From positions 1,036,403-1,100,402 of the forward strand of contig NZ_JASVVV010000001.1 of the NCBI RefSeq assembly GCF_030287405.1: a stretch of 64,000 nt of DNA, read 5' to 3'. Within the stretch, counting starts at the first letter, position 1. Each line of letters starts with the position of its first letter. Under the pieces are notes generated by a model. That model saw only the letters and a program-made list of their open reading frames with translations, searched no databases and was not told the origin of the DNA. Below, one piece after another: positions 19,057-26,567 of this stretch. A program made the translations under genes and the position numbers. Source of the stretch: Halalkalicoccus sp. NIPERK01. Lineage in GTDB: Archaea; Halobacteriota; Halobacteria; Halobacteriales; Halalkalicoccaceae.

Positions 19057-19094
19057 ACCGGACGCGAGGGAGACGGGCGAGAAGAGCCTACTGG

Positions 19095-19856
19095 TTAGAG
19101 GTAGGCGGCGTCCCAACGGGTGGCCTTGCGGACGTTGCCACACTCGTTGCAGACGACCCGCCCCGAGGGGTCCATCGCGTTGTCGAAGCTCTCACAGACC
19201 GAGCAGAACCAGCCGTAGCGTCTCTCCAGATCCTCGTCGAGGTACGAGACGTGGAACGCACCACGCGACCCGACCGATGCCTCCCGGTAGGCGACGTAGA
19301 GCGTCTCGCCCTCCTCGTTCTCGTGGGGTTCGACCGCGCGCCGGTACTGTTCACCCTCGGGGATGTCGACCCAGACGTTCTCGGTGTACTCCTCGCCGGC
19401 GATCTCCTGGGTGTGGGTGTAGGCCGACTCGTAGCCACGGCGCTCGTAGAACTCGTTGCCGGGCTCGTTCTCCGCGAAGACGAACCCCTTGAACCGATCG
19501 ATCCCGTCGGCCTCGAAGGTCTCGCGGGCGTGATCGTACAGCCGTGAACCGTAGCCCTCACCGCGGTGGTCGGGATCGACGTGCAGCCAGTGGATCTCGC
19601 CGACGCGTTCGGGGAACTCGACGAGGTAACACTGGGCGAACGCGACGATCTCCCCGTCGACCTCGAGGACGGGGATGTAGACGTCGTCGGCCTCGTCCGA
19701 GATGAGCTCCTCGAGCCGGCCGTCGCCGTACCACTGCTCAACGGCGTCGTCGATGGTCTCCGATTCCAGAAAGTGAGCGTACGACGTCTGCAGCGACTGG
19801 CGCGCCACCTCGCGGATGGCGTCCACGTCCTCCCGTGTCGCGTCTCTGATCTCCAT
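19095..19856 (-). CDS. GNAT N-acetyltransferase with C-terminal zinc ribbon
   Basis: 253 residues. The GNAT domain spans about 1-160: the acetyl-CoA loop is DPDHRGEGYGSRLYDHA, and the C-terminal strand pattern is ENEPGNEFYERRGYE. A second domain (about 165-253) ends in two CxxC pairs (CSVC and CNEC) around DNAMDPSGRVV, a zinc ribbon often fused to haloarchaeal acetyltransferases. The substrate is unknown. The gene ends 38 bases upstream of the start of the threonine synthase-like gene on the same strand and may be cotranscribed with it. Confidence 0.85.
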   Translation of the reverse strand: MEIRDATREDVDAIREVARQSLQTSYAHFLESETIDDAVEQWYGDGRLEELISDEADDVYIPVLEVDGEIVAFAQCYLVEFPERVGEIHWLHVDPDHRGEGYGSRLYDHARETFEADGIDRFKGFVFAENEPGNEFYERRGYESAYTHTQEIAGEEYTENVWVDIPEGEQYRRAVEPHENEEGETLYVAYREASVGSRGAFHVSYLDEDLERRYGWFCSVCESFDNAMDPSGRVVCNECGNVRKATRWDAAYL

Positions 19857-20040
19857 ACTTCGATTGCGGCGGCTCGCTACTAAACTGTTGTTCCACGAGC
19901 GCGGTTATTTGCCGCCCGGCTCGACGGATGGGTCGTCGAGCCGCCGCTCTCGTTGCCGGTGTCTCGGCTTCGCCCTCGCCGCCGAGCGACTCCGCGGCGG
20001 GCGAAGGAAGGCTTATGAGCCGTCGGGGACAGCCTCCCGT

Positions 20041-20166
20041 ATGTTCGAGGAGGAACTCGGGTTCGAACCGGGGACGCTCTCGCCGGTCGTCCCCGTCGTG
20101 ACGACCCTGCTGATCGCCCTGTTCGTGATCGGACTGCTCTACCGCCTCGTCGGCCTCGTGTTCTAG
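20041..20166 (+). CDS. 41-residue single-pass membrane microprotein
   Basis: An acidic N-terminus (MFEEELGFEPG) followed by one hydrophobic helix (PVVTTLLIALFVIGLLYRLVGLVF). A TATA-like TTATGA at 20013-20018 is centred about 25 bases before the ATG, as expected for a leaderless gene. Family unknown. Its stop shares a CTAG tetranucleotide with the stop of the convergent basic-peptide gene. Confidence 0.7.
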   Translation: MFEEELGFEPGTLSPVVPVVTTLLIALFVIGLLYRLVGLVF

Positions 20167-20246
20167 CTCCGAAGCTTTCGGAGGAGTTTTCGCAGCGCTT
20201 TCAGCGTGAGGATTCGCTTGAGCAGGCCTTTGAGTCCAGCGTTCAT
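20163..20246 (-). CDS. 27-residue highly basic amphipathic peptide
   Basis: The frame starts MNAGLKGLLKRILTLKALRK and continues for seven residues rich in Leu, Lys and Arg. It has 5 Lys, 4 Arg and no acidic residue, with Leu/Ile at i, i+3/i+4 spacing, so it would form a cationic amphipathic helix. That is unusual in an acidic haloarchaeal proteome. TATA-like CTAATA (20271-20276) is centred 27-28 bases before the ATG, as for a leaderless gene. No homologue is known to me; expression is unproven. Confidence 0.5.
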   Translation of the reverse strand: MNAGLKGLLKRILTLKALRKLLRKLRS

Positions 20247-20353
20247 GTCCGACGAGTGTGGTCCCGGCCACTAATACGTTCGGCAGTCACAGTACGGGCC
20301 CTCATCCCTGACGGTACTCTCGGCCGTGTTCCAGTGGTGGGAAGGGACGAACG

Positions 20354-20410
20354 GGGCGGATTCGAACCACGAGGACGTCGCTTCGCTCGTCCTCTGGGTT
20401 CAAACCGCCC
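20354..20410. repeat. Hairpin with tRNA T-arm-like sequence on both arms
   Basis: The left arm begins GGGCGGATTCGAACC and the right arm ends GGTTCAAACCGCCC. Inside is GAGGACG/CGTCCTC with loop TCGCTTCGCT. Roughly 20 of 23 positions pair. The left arm matches the 3' part of the nearby tRNA-Val (16 of 18 bases, 20353-20370 against 20634-20651). Confidence 0.75.
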
Positions 20411-20420
20411 AACGCTTCGA

Positions 20421-20489
20421 TTCTCCGGCACGGCGTTGCTCACACACGCTCGCTGTCGCTCGCGGTGTTCGCAGGTAGATGCCGGAGAA
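20421..20489. repeat. Hairpin with perfect 10-bp ends
   Basis: TTCTCCGGCA (20421-20430) and TGCCGGAGAA (20480-20489) are exact reverse complements. The interior holds ACGCTCGCTGTCGCTCGCGG, similar in character to the loops of the neighbouring hairpins. Confidence 0.65.
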
Positions 20490-20496
20490 ATATCAG

Positions 20497-20520
20497 TGGG
20501 TCGGGGCGGATTTGAACCGC
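20497..20520 (-). repeat. 24-base exact copy of the tRNA-Val 3' end (att-like)
   Basis: The 24 bases are identical to 20628-20651, which are the discriminator, acceptor 3' strand, T arm and the first base beyond it. The copy is in the same orientation, 131 bases downstream of the gene in its own direction. Such duplicates are produced when elements integrate at tRNA 3' ends. Confidence 0.8.
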
Positions 20521-20566
20521 GGTCACTTCGCTCTCTGACGCTCGCTTCGTTCCCTGTTTCAAATCC
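20508..20566. repeat. Hairpin nested in the tRNA-like copy
   Basis: GGATTTGAA (20508-20516) and TTCAAATCC (20558-20566) are exact reverse complements. The interior contains TCGCTCTCTGACGCTCGCTTCG. A weaker inverted repeat continues at 20576-20627. Confidence 0.6.
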
Positions 20567-20627
20567 TTCGTAACCATTTCGCCGACACAGGCTCCTCGCG
20601 CTGCTCGTCGCATTGTGCCGTCAGAAA

Positions 20628-20702
20628 TGGGTCGGGGCGGATTTGAACCGCCGACTTCCTCCGTGTGAAGGAGGTATCATGGCCGGACTAGATCACCGAC
20701 CC
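20628..20702 (-). tRNA. tRNA-Val (anticodon CAC)
   Basis: 75 bases on the minus strand. The acceptor stem GGGTCGG pairs with CCGACCC and the discriminator is A, with no encoded CCA. The anticodon stem CCTCC/GGAGG encloses loop TTCACAC, giving anticodon CAC for GUG codons. The T stem GGCGG/CCGCC encloses TTCAAAT. No intron. AT-rich CTTAAG near 20724-20729 could be its TATA box. Confidence 0.97.
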
Positions 20703-20810
20703 GCAGCGGGTAGTTCCCGTGGGCCGGACTTAAGGATTCTGTCTCGCCACCCCCGAAGACCACGCCCGGTGACACAACTGGTTTAGCCCCCGGTCCGGTA
20801 TCACGGACCA

Positions 20811-20843
20811 ATGACGCGTCGCACGGCAGTGATCGACGGATGA
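20811..20843 (+). CDS. 10-codon upstream ORF overlapping the ade start
   Basis: The ORF reads MTRRTAVIDG and its TGA overlaps the ade ATG as ATGA. TATA-like GTTTAG (20781-20786) is centred about 27-28 bases before this ATG, so the mRNA should begin here, not at ade. It may couple or regulate ade translation. Small and unproven. Confidence 0.4.
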   Translation: MTRRTAVIDG

Positions 20844-22543
20844 ACGACCTCCAACCGGTCGCGCTCGGCGACCGACCCGCGGACCTCGTCGTCGAGGGCG
20901 GGCGGGTGTTGCTCCCCGAACTCGGCGAGTTCCGCTCGCGCGCCGTCGCGGTCGTGAACAACCGCGTCGCGGCGCTCCCCGAGGACGCCGACAGGGTGAT
21001 CGGCCCCGAGACGGAGGTGATCCACGCCGACAGCGGGGCCGTCGTCCCCGGGTTCGTCGACGCCCACACCCATCTCGACATGCTCCAGTGTTACGAACTG
21101 GCCTACCACCGCTCGCTCGAGGGCGGGACGACGACGGTGATCTCCGAGTGTACGGCCTTGTGCGCGTTCGGCCCACGGGGCGTCGAGGAGTTCCTCGCGG
21201 CGACCGCCTACCTGCCGGTGACGGTCGCGGTCGCGCTCCCGCCGACCCCGCTGTTCGACACGTTCGAACCCGCGGACGCGACCGGCGAGGAGGCGCGAGA
21301 ACTGGTCGACCTGCTCGCGGACGACCGGATCGTCGGCGTCGGCGAGACCGACTGGATCCACGCGGTCGGCCGCGACACGCCCGCCGAGGCGCTCTACGAG
21401 CGCGCGGGCGACCTCGGCAAGCCGGTGACGGGCCACGCCGCCGGCTGTCGGGGCGGGAAGCTCGCCGCCTTCGCCTCGATCGTCGACAACGACCACGAGG
21501 CGATAGATCGGGGAGGAGTCATCGAGCGCGCCGAGAACGGTATCCACGTCGTCGGGCGCTGCGGGTCGGTCCGCGACGACGTCGAGGCGCTCGCCGAGGC
21601 CATCGATCGGGTCGGTCCCGCCGAGTGCTCGCTGTCGACCGACGGCGTCTGGCCGCGCGACCTCCCCCAGGGCCACATGGACCGGGTCGTCCGGCGCGCG
21701 ATCGAGGCCGGGATCGACCCCACGGACGCGCTCCGGATGGCGACGCTCTCGCCGGCGCGCCACTTCGGGCTCGACGACCGGGGTTCGCTCGCGCCGGGCA
21801 ACGTCGCCGACGTGGTCGTGCTCTCCGATCTCGAGGGGGTTCGAGTGGAGACCGTCGTCAGCGGCGGTGAGGTGGTCGTCAGGAACGGCACCGCCACGGT
21901 CGGCCCGCGGAACCGCGAGTACCCCGAGGAGTTCTACGACAGCGTCTCGATCCCGACCGACCCCGGGGCGTTTTCGGTCCCCGCCGACGGGGAGGCGGTC
22001 CGCGCGATCACGCTCGAGGGGGGACTACTGACCGGCGAGACGCGCGTCTCGCCGCCGGTCGAGGGCGGCGAGTTCCGTCCCGATCCCGAGGGGGACGTGC
22101 TCAAGGCCGCGTTGCACGACCGGCGTGCCGACCGACGGCGGGGATTCACCGGCTTTCTCACGGGGCTTGGGCTCCAGTCGGGTGCGGTGGCCGCCTCGTC
22201 GACGTGGGAACTCCCCGGCGTGGTCGTCGTCGGGGCCGACGAGACCGAGATGGCGCGGGCGGCCGCCCGCGTCGAGGAGATGGGCGGCGGGTGGGCCGTC
22301 GCCGACGGGGAGGTCGTCGCCGAACTCCCCCTCCGGGTCGGCGCGACCTGTTCGGACCTCGACGTCGGGGAGACCGCGACCCTGTTCGGAACGGTCGAGA
22401 GCGCGCTCCGGGCGCGCGGGGTCGGGATCGACCGACCGCTGCTCGCGATCCAGACGCTCTCGTTCCCGGGCGTCCCCGCGCTGAAACTGTCGTTTTCAGG
22501 CTACGCCGACGTCAAGGAGCGCGAACTCGTCGGGCTTCAGTAG
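20840..22543 (+). CDS. ade: Adenine deaminase
   Basis: A 567-residue amidohydrolase of purine salvage that converts adenine to hypoxanthine and ammonia. The metal-binding DAHTHLD (residues 74-80) follows VVPGFV. Further motifs are GETDWIHAVG, TGHAAGCRGGKLAAF, STDGVWPRDLPQGHMDRVVRRAIEAG and the composite-domain SLAPGNVADVVVL. The C-terminal domain (about 390-567) including ALKLSFSGYADVKERELV is typical of Ade. ATG 20840 overlaps the stop of the short upstream ORF. The 3' end overlaps the convergent adenosyltransferase gene by 7 bases. Confidence 0.93.
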   Translation: MNDLQPVALGDRPADLVVEGGRVLLPELGEFRSRAVAVVNNRVAALPEDADRVIGPETEVIHADSGAVVPGFVDAHTHLDMLQCYELAYHRSLEGGTTTVISECTALCAFGPRGVEEFLAATAYLPVTVAVALPPTPLFDTFEPADATGEEARELVDLLADDRIVGVGETDWIHAVGRDTPAEALYERAGDLGKPVTGHAAGCRGGKLAAFASIVDNDHEAIDRGGVIERAENGIHVVGRCGSVRDDVEALAEAIDRVGPAECSLSTDGVWPRDLPQGHMDRVVRRAIEAGIDPTDALRMATLSPARHFGLDDRGSLAPGNVADVVVLSDLEGVRVETVVSGGEVVVRNGTATVGPRNREYPEEFYDSVSIPTDPGAFSVPADGEAVRAITLEGGLLTGETRVSPPVEGGEFRPDPEGDVLKAALHDRRADRRRGFTGFLTGLGLQSGAVAASSTWELPGVVVVGADETEMARAAARVEEMGGGWAVADGEVVAELPLRVGATCSDLDVGETATLFGTVESALRARGVGIDRPLLAIQTLSFPGVPALKLSFSGYADVKERELVGLQ

Positions 22544-23070
22544 CTCGGATTTTCCTCGCGGACGCCATCGCGTTTGTTCACCGCCCGCGCGATCACGAAC
22601 AGCGCGTCCGAGAGCCGGTTGAGGTAGACGACGGCGACCTCGTTTATCGATTCCTCCTCGGCGAGCGCGACGGCGCGGCGTTCGGCCCGCCGGACGACCG
22701 CACGGGCGTGATGCAGCTTCGCGCCCGTCCCGCTCCCGCCGGGCAGGACGAACTTCCGGAGGGGGTCGAGTTCCTCGTCGTAGGAGTCGATCCACTCCTC
22801 CAACCGGTCGACATGCTCCTCGCGGACCCGAGGGTCGTCCTCGTCGGGATCGGGGTTCGCGAAGTCCGCCTGCACGACGTGGAGGTGGTTCTGGATCCCC
22901 CCTAGCTGGGCGTCGACGTCGTCGTAGCCGGTGGGTCGAACGGTCCCGATCAGGGCGTTTGCCTCGTCGACGGTGCCGTAGGCCTCGATCCGGGCGCTGG
23001 TCTTCGAGACGCGCTCCATGGTCCGGAGGTCGGTCAGCCCCTCGTCGCCGCGACCGGTGTAGATCGTCAT
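22537..23070 (-). CDS. Cob(I)alamin adenosyltransferase, PduO type
   Basis: A 177-residue enzyme that transfers adenosyl from ATP to cob(I)alamin. The N-terminal P-loop-like motif is MTIYTGRGDEGLTDLRTMERVSKTSARIEAYGTVDEANALIG. The C-terminal helix VRRAERRAVALAEEESINEVAVVYLNRLSDALFVIARAVN is diagnostic. No other cobalamin gene is nearby. The stop overlaps the end of ade on the other strand. Confidence 0.94.
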   Translation of the reverse strand: MTIYTGRGDEGLTDLRTMERVSKTSARIEAYGTVDEANALIGTVRPTGYDDVDAQLGGIQNHLHVVQADFANPDPDEDDPRVREEHVDRLEEWIDSYDEELDPLRKFVLPGGSGTGAKLHHARAVVRRAERRAVALAEEESINEVAVVYLNRLSDALFVIARAVNKRDGVREENPSY

Positions 23071-23169
23071 ACCGGCCAGAGGTCGGGCGGCTACTTAGCT
23101 TCGGAGGACTCCCGGAAGGCCGTGCCGGAGCGACAAGCCCTAAGCGCGCGAACGGGGTACGGTGGGCCA

Positions 23170-23217
23170 ATGGGAGTCCGTACTCGATCACGCAGTTGGG
23201 GGCCGTTCGCGGCGTGA
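23170..23217 (+). CDS. 15-codon upstream ORF overlapping the MFS gene start
   Basis: The ORF reads MGVRTRSRSWGPFAA. Its TGA overlaps GTG 23214 of the transporter as GTGA. TATA-like CTAAG (23140-23144) is centred about 28 bases before the ATG. Either a translated leader or, if one base is missing here, the true N-terminus of the transporter. Confidence 0.4.
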   Translation: MGVRTRSRSWGPFAA

Positions 23218-24428
23218 AACGCGCGCGTGCGGTCGTCCTCGCGGTCATCGTCAGCACCTTCTTCGTCGGCTTCGGTGGCGGCGTCGTCTTCCCGATCCTC
23301 CCGAACCTCGGGGCGGTACTGGGGATCTCGCCGTTTCTCGTGGGCGTCATCCTGAGCGCGAACCGCTTTACCCGCACGGTAGCGAACACCCCCGCGGGCG
23401 CGCTCGTCGACCGGATCGGCACCCGGACGCCCTTCATCGCGGGGCTGTTCATCGAGGCCGGCGCGACCCTCGGGTACATCGTCGCGATGCTGTCGGCGCT
23501 GCCCGAGGCGTGGTTCCTGCTCGCGCGCGTGGTCTGGGGGGTCGGCAGCGCGCTGGTGTTCGCGACGGCCTACACCATCGCCGCCGACGTGAGCACCGGC
23601 GCCTCGCGGGGAACCAACATGGGCGTCGTCCGCGGCGGGATGACGCTCGGCTTCCCCGCCGGCCTCGTCCTCGGCGGGGTCGTGAGCGAACTGTTCTCGA
23701 TCCCGACGGCGTTCGCGCTCGCGGCGGCGTTCGCGCTCGTCGCGGGCGTGCTCGCGTACGCGACCATCCCCGAAACCCACGTCAGCGGGGCGAAGACGGC
23801 GATCAAGCCGTGGGAGATCGAGACGACCGTCCCCGCGCTCACGGTCGGACTCGTCAACTTCGGGCTCTACTTCGCGTACCTCGGCGCGCTCTTCTCGACG
23901 CTCGTGCTCTTTCTGGCCGCGAACGACTTTTCCGTCTTCGAGTACGGCCCACAGGCCTCCTCGGGCGTGCTGATGGCGGTCACGGTCCTCTCGGCGTCGG
24001 CGTTGATGCTCGGCGGCGGGGTCGTGAGCGACCGACTCGGAATGCGCGTTCCCGTCCTCCTGACGTTCCTCGCGGTCTCGTTCGTCGGATTTCTCCTGCT
24101 GACGACCGCCGATTCGGTCGTCGACCTGGTTCTGGCCTGCACCTTCATCGGCGCGGGACAGGGCGGCACCAGCGGCCCGCTGATCGCCCTCTTGGCCGAT
24201 CTCACGCCGGACGACCGGATGGGGCGGGCGATGGGAACGAACAACGTCCTCGGGGACGTCGGCGGCGGCCTCGGACCGATGCTCTCGCTGCCGCTGGTCG
24301 AATCGGTCGGCTTCTCGCCGGTGTACGCCGCGTGTGCGATCGTCCCGCTGCTCGCTGGCGGCGTGCTCGTCTACGGCGTCCATCGCCAGACCGGCAGCGT
24401 CAGCCCCCGAACCTCGCTCGGTGGCTGA
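23214..24428 (+). CDS. MFS transporter
   Basis: A 404-residue permease with 12 hydrophobic segments. It starts with a basic N-terminus (KRARAVVLAVIVSTFFVGFGGGVVFPILPNLG). The loop after helix 2 carries NRFTRTVANTPAGALVDRIGTRTPFIAGL, the MFS motif A region, and VSDRLGMRVPVLL repeats it in the second half. Such permeases export drugs or metabolites; the substrate is unknown. GTG 23214 is the best in-frame start; TTG 23196 is an alternative. Confidence 0.82.
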   Translation: MKRARAVVLAVIVSTFFVGFGGGVVFPILPNLGAVLGISPFLVGVILSANRFTRTVANTPAGALVDRIGTRTPFIAGLFIEAGATLGYIVAMLSALPEAWFLLARVVWGVGSALVFATAYTIAADVSTGASRGTNMGVVRGGMTLGFPAGLVLGGVVSELFSIPTAFALAAAFALVAGVLAYATIPETHVSGAKTAIKPWEIETTVPALTVGLVNFGLYFAYLGALFSTLVLFLAANDFSVFEYGPQASSGVLMAVTVLSASALMLGGGVVSDRLGMRVPVLLTFLAVSFVGFLLLTTADSVVDLVLACTFIGAGQGGTSGPLIALLADLTPDDRMGRAMGTNNVLGDVGGGLGPMLSLPLVESVGFSPVYAACAIVPLLAGGVLVYGVHRQTGSVSPRTSLGG

Positions 24429-24503
24429 TCGATAGCACGCGACGCTTGCTACGCGATGACGTCTCGGATTAGATTTATACTTCAGAGAAGGGGATGATTA
24501 TCC

Positions 24504-24779
24504 ATGACGGAGATCCCGGCGATCATCGAGATCGAGAAACGCGACGGTGAGTACCGAATCGAACTCCGGGAGCGCGAGACCGGTACCTCGATCGAGAGCA
24601 GGACGCTCGACGGAGCCGACGACGGACGGGCGTACAAGCACGTCTGTAAGGTCCGTCTCCCCGCCGAGGGGGAAGCGACGATCGACCTCGACCGCGTCGA
24701 GGACCGGATCGTCCTGCGCGCCGAGGACCGGACGTGCTATCGCCACCGGCTTCCGACGCCGGTTTCCGCCGCGCACTGA
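24504..24779 (+). CDS. Small conserved-looking hypothetical protein
   Basis: A 91-residue, mostly beta-strand acidic protein (IIEIEKRDGEYRIELRERETG, KHVCKVRLPAEGEATIDLDRVEDRIVLRAED). I do not recognise the family. TTTATA at 24474-24479 is centred 27-28 bases before the ATG, a strong leaderless promoter, and codon use matches its neighbours, so it is probably real. Two cysteines are too far apart to suggest a metal site. Confidence 0.7.
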   Translation: MTEIPAIIEIEKRDGEYRIELRERETGTSIESRTLDGADDGRAYKHVCKVRLPAEGEATIDLDRVEDRIVLRAEDRTCYRHRLPTPVSAAH

Positions 24780-24856
24780 TCCCTCCTCGATGCACGACGC
24801 GACCCGGTGAGCGCGCCGTTACCCGTCCAGCATGTCGATGCGACCACCGGTCCGAA

Positions 24857-24878
24857 ATTCGTATCGCAATATACGATA
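24857..24878. promoter_or_regulatory. Operator-like motif, copy 1
   Basis: ATTCGTATCG, two bases, then ATATACGATA. It contains inverted half-sites (GTATCG / CGATAT). The same 22-base pattern with two changes lies at 46273-46294. Here it is about 60 bases before the zinc-ribbon gene at 24938. Confidence 0.6.
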
Positions 24879-24937
24879 TATCTCGAGCGAAGACGGGGAA
24901 TCACCACGGTTAAGCGCCGCCACGTTCGAGAGACGGT

Positions 24938-25099
24938 ATGCAGGAACTCGACCACGACTGCCCGGAGTGTGGGTCCGAGCGGACGTTCTACCGGGCGGCG
25001 AGCACGACGCTTCACCTTGGCGAGAAGGTGAAATGGCACTGTCCCGACTGTGACTACGGGTTCGTCAAGATCAACGGTATCGACTCCAGTCAGGCCTAA
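24938..25099 (+). CDS. 53-residue zinc beta-ribbon protein (DUF7838-like)
   Basis: Two CxxC knuckles (CPECG at residues 8-12 and CPDCDYG near 35-41) flank SERTFYRAASTTLHLGEKVKWH. This matches a small haloarchaeal zinc-ribbon family whose role is unknown; nucleic-acid or protein binding is plausible. TATA-like GTTAAG (24909-24914) is centred about 27 bases before the ATG, so leaderless. Confidence 0.85.
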   Translation: MQELDHDCPECGSERTFYRAASTTLHLGEKVKWHCPDCDYGFVKINGIDSSQA

Positions 25100-25281
25100 G
25101 CGTCGGTGGTTCGGGGAGATTCCTCTGAGTCTCCCGAAGGGTATGTTACGGATAACGGCAACACGGAAGGGTGTCGTTGCGGACCCCCAACGCTTCGGAA
25201 CGGCGATACTGCGCTACGACTCCGTAGCGATATATAGTTTTCATAGCAACGATGAAGCCGTCACCGGCGTTACTCCCTTCC

Positions 25282-25719
25282 ATGAGCCAGGATTCTCCGG
25301 TGCAGTTCGGCTTCGTCTGTGTCCAGAACGCCGGCCGCAGCCAGATGGCGAGCGCGTTCGCCGAGCGAGAGCGCGCCCGACGCGGACTGGACGAATCGGT
25401 ACGCATCGTCACCGGCGGCACGCACCCGGCCGAGGAAGTCCACGAGGAGGTGATCGAGGCAATGCGCGAACTCGATATCGACCTCTCGGATCGTACGCCC
25501 CGCGAGATTCCGACCGAGGAACTCGAATCCTGCGACGTCGTCGCGACGATGGGCTGTTCGACGCTCAACCTCGACGCGGAGACGGACGTGCGCGACTGGG
25601 ATCTCCAGGACCCGGACGGGAAGGACCCCGAGGAGGTGCGGGCGATCCGCGACGACATCGCAAACCGGGTCGACGCCCTCTTCGACGAGTACTTCGCGGA
25701 GGTCGAGACGCGGCAGTAG
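25282..25719 (+). CDS. arsC: Low-molecular-weight phosphatase / ArsC-like arsenate reductase
   Basis: A 145-residue LMW protein-tyrosine-phosphatase-fold protein. The phosphate loop has catalytic Cys13 and Arg19 (CVQNAGRS, C-x5-R) and is followed by QMASAFAE. A second Cys sits in ATMGCSTLN and the conserved DWDLQDPDGKDPEEVRAIRDDI holds the general-acid Asp. In this arsenic cluster, reduction of arsenate to arsenite for Acr3 or ArsM is likely. ATG 25282 is chosen because the strong TATATA box at 25231-25236 would start transcription near 25260, after ATG 25252. Confidence 0.82.
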   Translation: MSQDSPVQFGFVCVQNAGRSQMASAFAERERARRGLDESVRIVTGGTHPAEEVHEEVIEAMRELDIDLSDRTPREIPTEELESCDVVATMGCSTLNLDAETDVRDWDLQDPDGKDPEEVRAIRDDIANRVDALFDEYFAEVETRQ

Positions 25720-25772
25720 ATCGACTTCGGGACCGTACGGGTGCGGACGATCGTCTCGATTCCACGGGGAAG

Positions 25773-26567
25773 CTACGGTTTTCGGGCCTCGATCGTCGCC
25801 GAGACGATGTACTCGCTCAGGTCGCGCTCGTCGGACCACTCGCGGATGAACTCCTCGCTGTCGCCCTTCGGCTCGATCCCGACGTCCTCGAATCCGGCGT
25901 CCGAGAGCATCGATTCGAGCGCCTCGATCGTCGAGGCTCCCGCGACACAGGCCGAGATGCTGTCGGGGTCGGCCCGCAGCTCTCCGGGGAGGTCGGCCGT
26001 GAGCACGACATCCGAGACGGCCAGCCGCCCGCCCGAACGCAGGACGCGACGGGCCTCCTCGAACACCCCCGGCTTGTCCGTCGAGAGGTTGATCACGCAG
26101 TTCGAGATGATCACGTCGACGCTTTCGTCTGCGACCGGCAGGTGTTCGATCTCGCCGAGGCGAAACGCCACGTTCTCGGTGTCGTTCTTCGCGGCGTTTT
26201 CCCGTGCCTTCTCGACCATCTCGGGGGTCATGTCGACGCCGATGACCGAGCCCTCGGAGCCGACCCGCTGGCCCGCGAGGAAGCAGTCGAACCCGCCGCC
26301 CGAACCCAGATCGAGGACGGTCTCGCCGGGCCGCAGGTCCGCGATCGCCGTCGGGTTCCCACAGTCAAGCCCGAGGTTCGCCTCGCCCGCGACCGCCTCG
26401 ATCTCGTCAGGTGAGTAGCCCAGTCGCTCGCTCGTCTCCCCAGGCGAGTCACTACACGAGTCCGAGGAACTCGGGTCGCAACAGCCGCCGGCCTCCGAGG
26501 TGGCGATCGCCGAGTACCGTTCCCGAACGGCGGCGCGCTGTGCCGCCGGGTCGATCCCGTCGGTCAT
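25773..26567 (-). CDS. arsM: Arsenite S-adenosylmethionine methyltransferase
   Basis: A 264-residue SAM-dependent methylase. The SAM loop is VLDLGSGGGFDCFLAGQRVG. Conserved arsenic-binding cysteines are visible in GLDCGNPTA, ISNCVINLS and SACVAGAST. An N-terminal Cys pair (Cys29-Cys30, GGCCDP) precedes GETSERLGYS. It methylates arsenite to less ionic or volatile forms. It overlaps its regulator gene arsR as ATGA (26564-26567), making an arsR-arsM operon. Confidence 0.95.
   Translation of the reverse strand: MTDGIDPAAQRAAVRERYSAIATSEAGGCCDPSSSDSCSDSPGETSERLGYSPDEIEAVAGEANLGLDCGNPTAIADLRPGETVLDLGSGGGFDCFLAGQRVGSEGSVIGVDMTPEMVEKARENAAKNDTENVAFRLGEIEHLPVADESVDVIISNCVINLSTDKPGVFEEARRVLRSGGRLAVSDVVLTADLPGELRADPDSISACVAGASTIEALESMLSDAGFEDVGIEPKGDSEEFIREWSDERDLSEYIVSATIEARKP

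Noticed and set aside
20576-20627. Fourth hairpin of the tRNA-Val cluster
   Set aside because: Only 5 plus about 4 base pairs with mismatches; too weak to list as a separate element.
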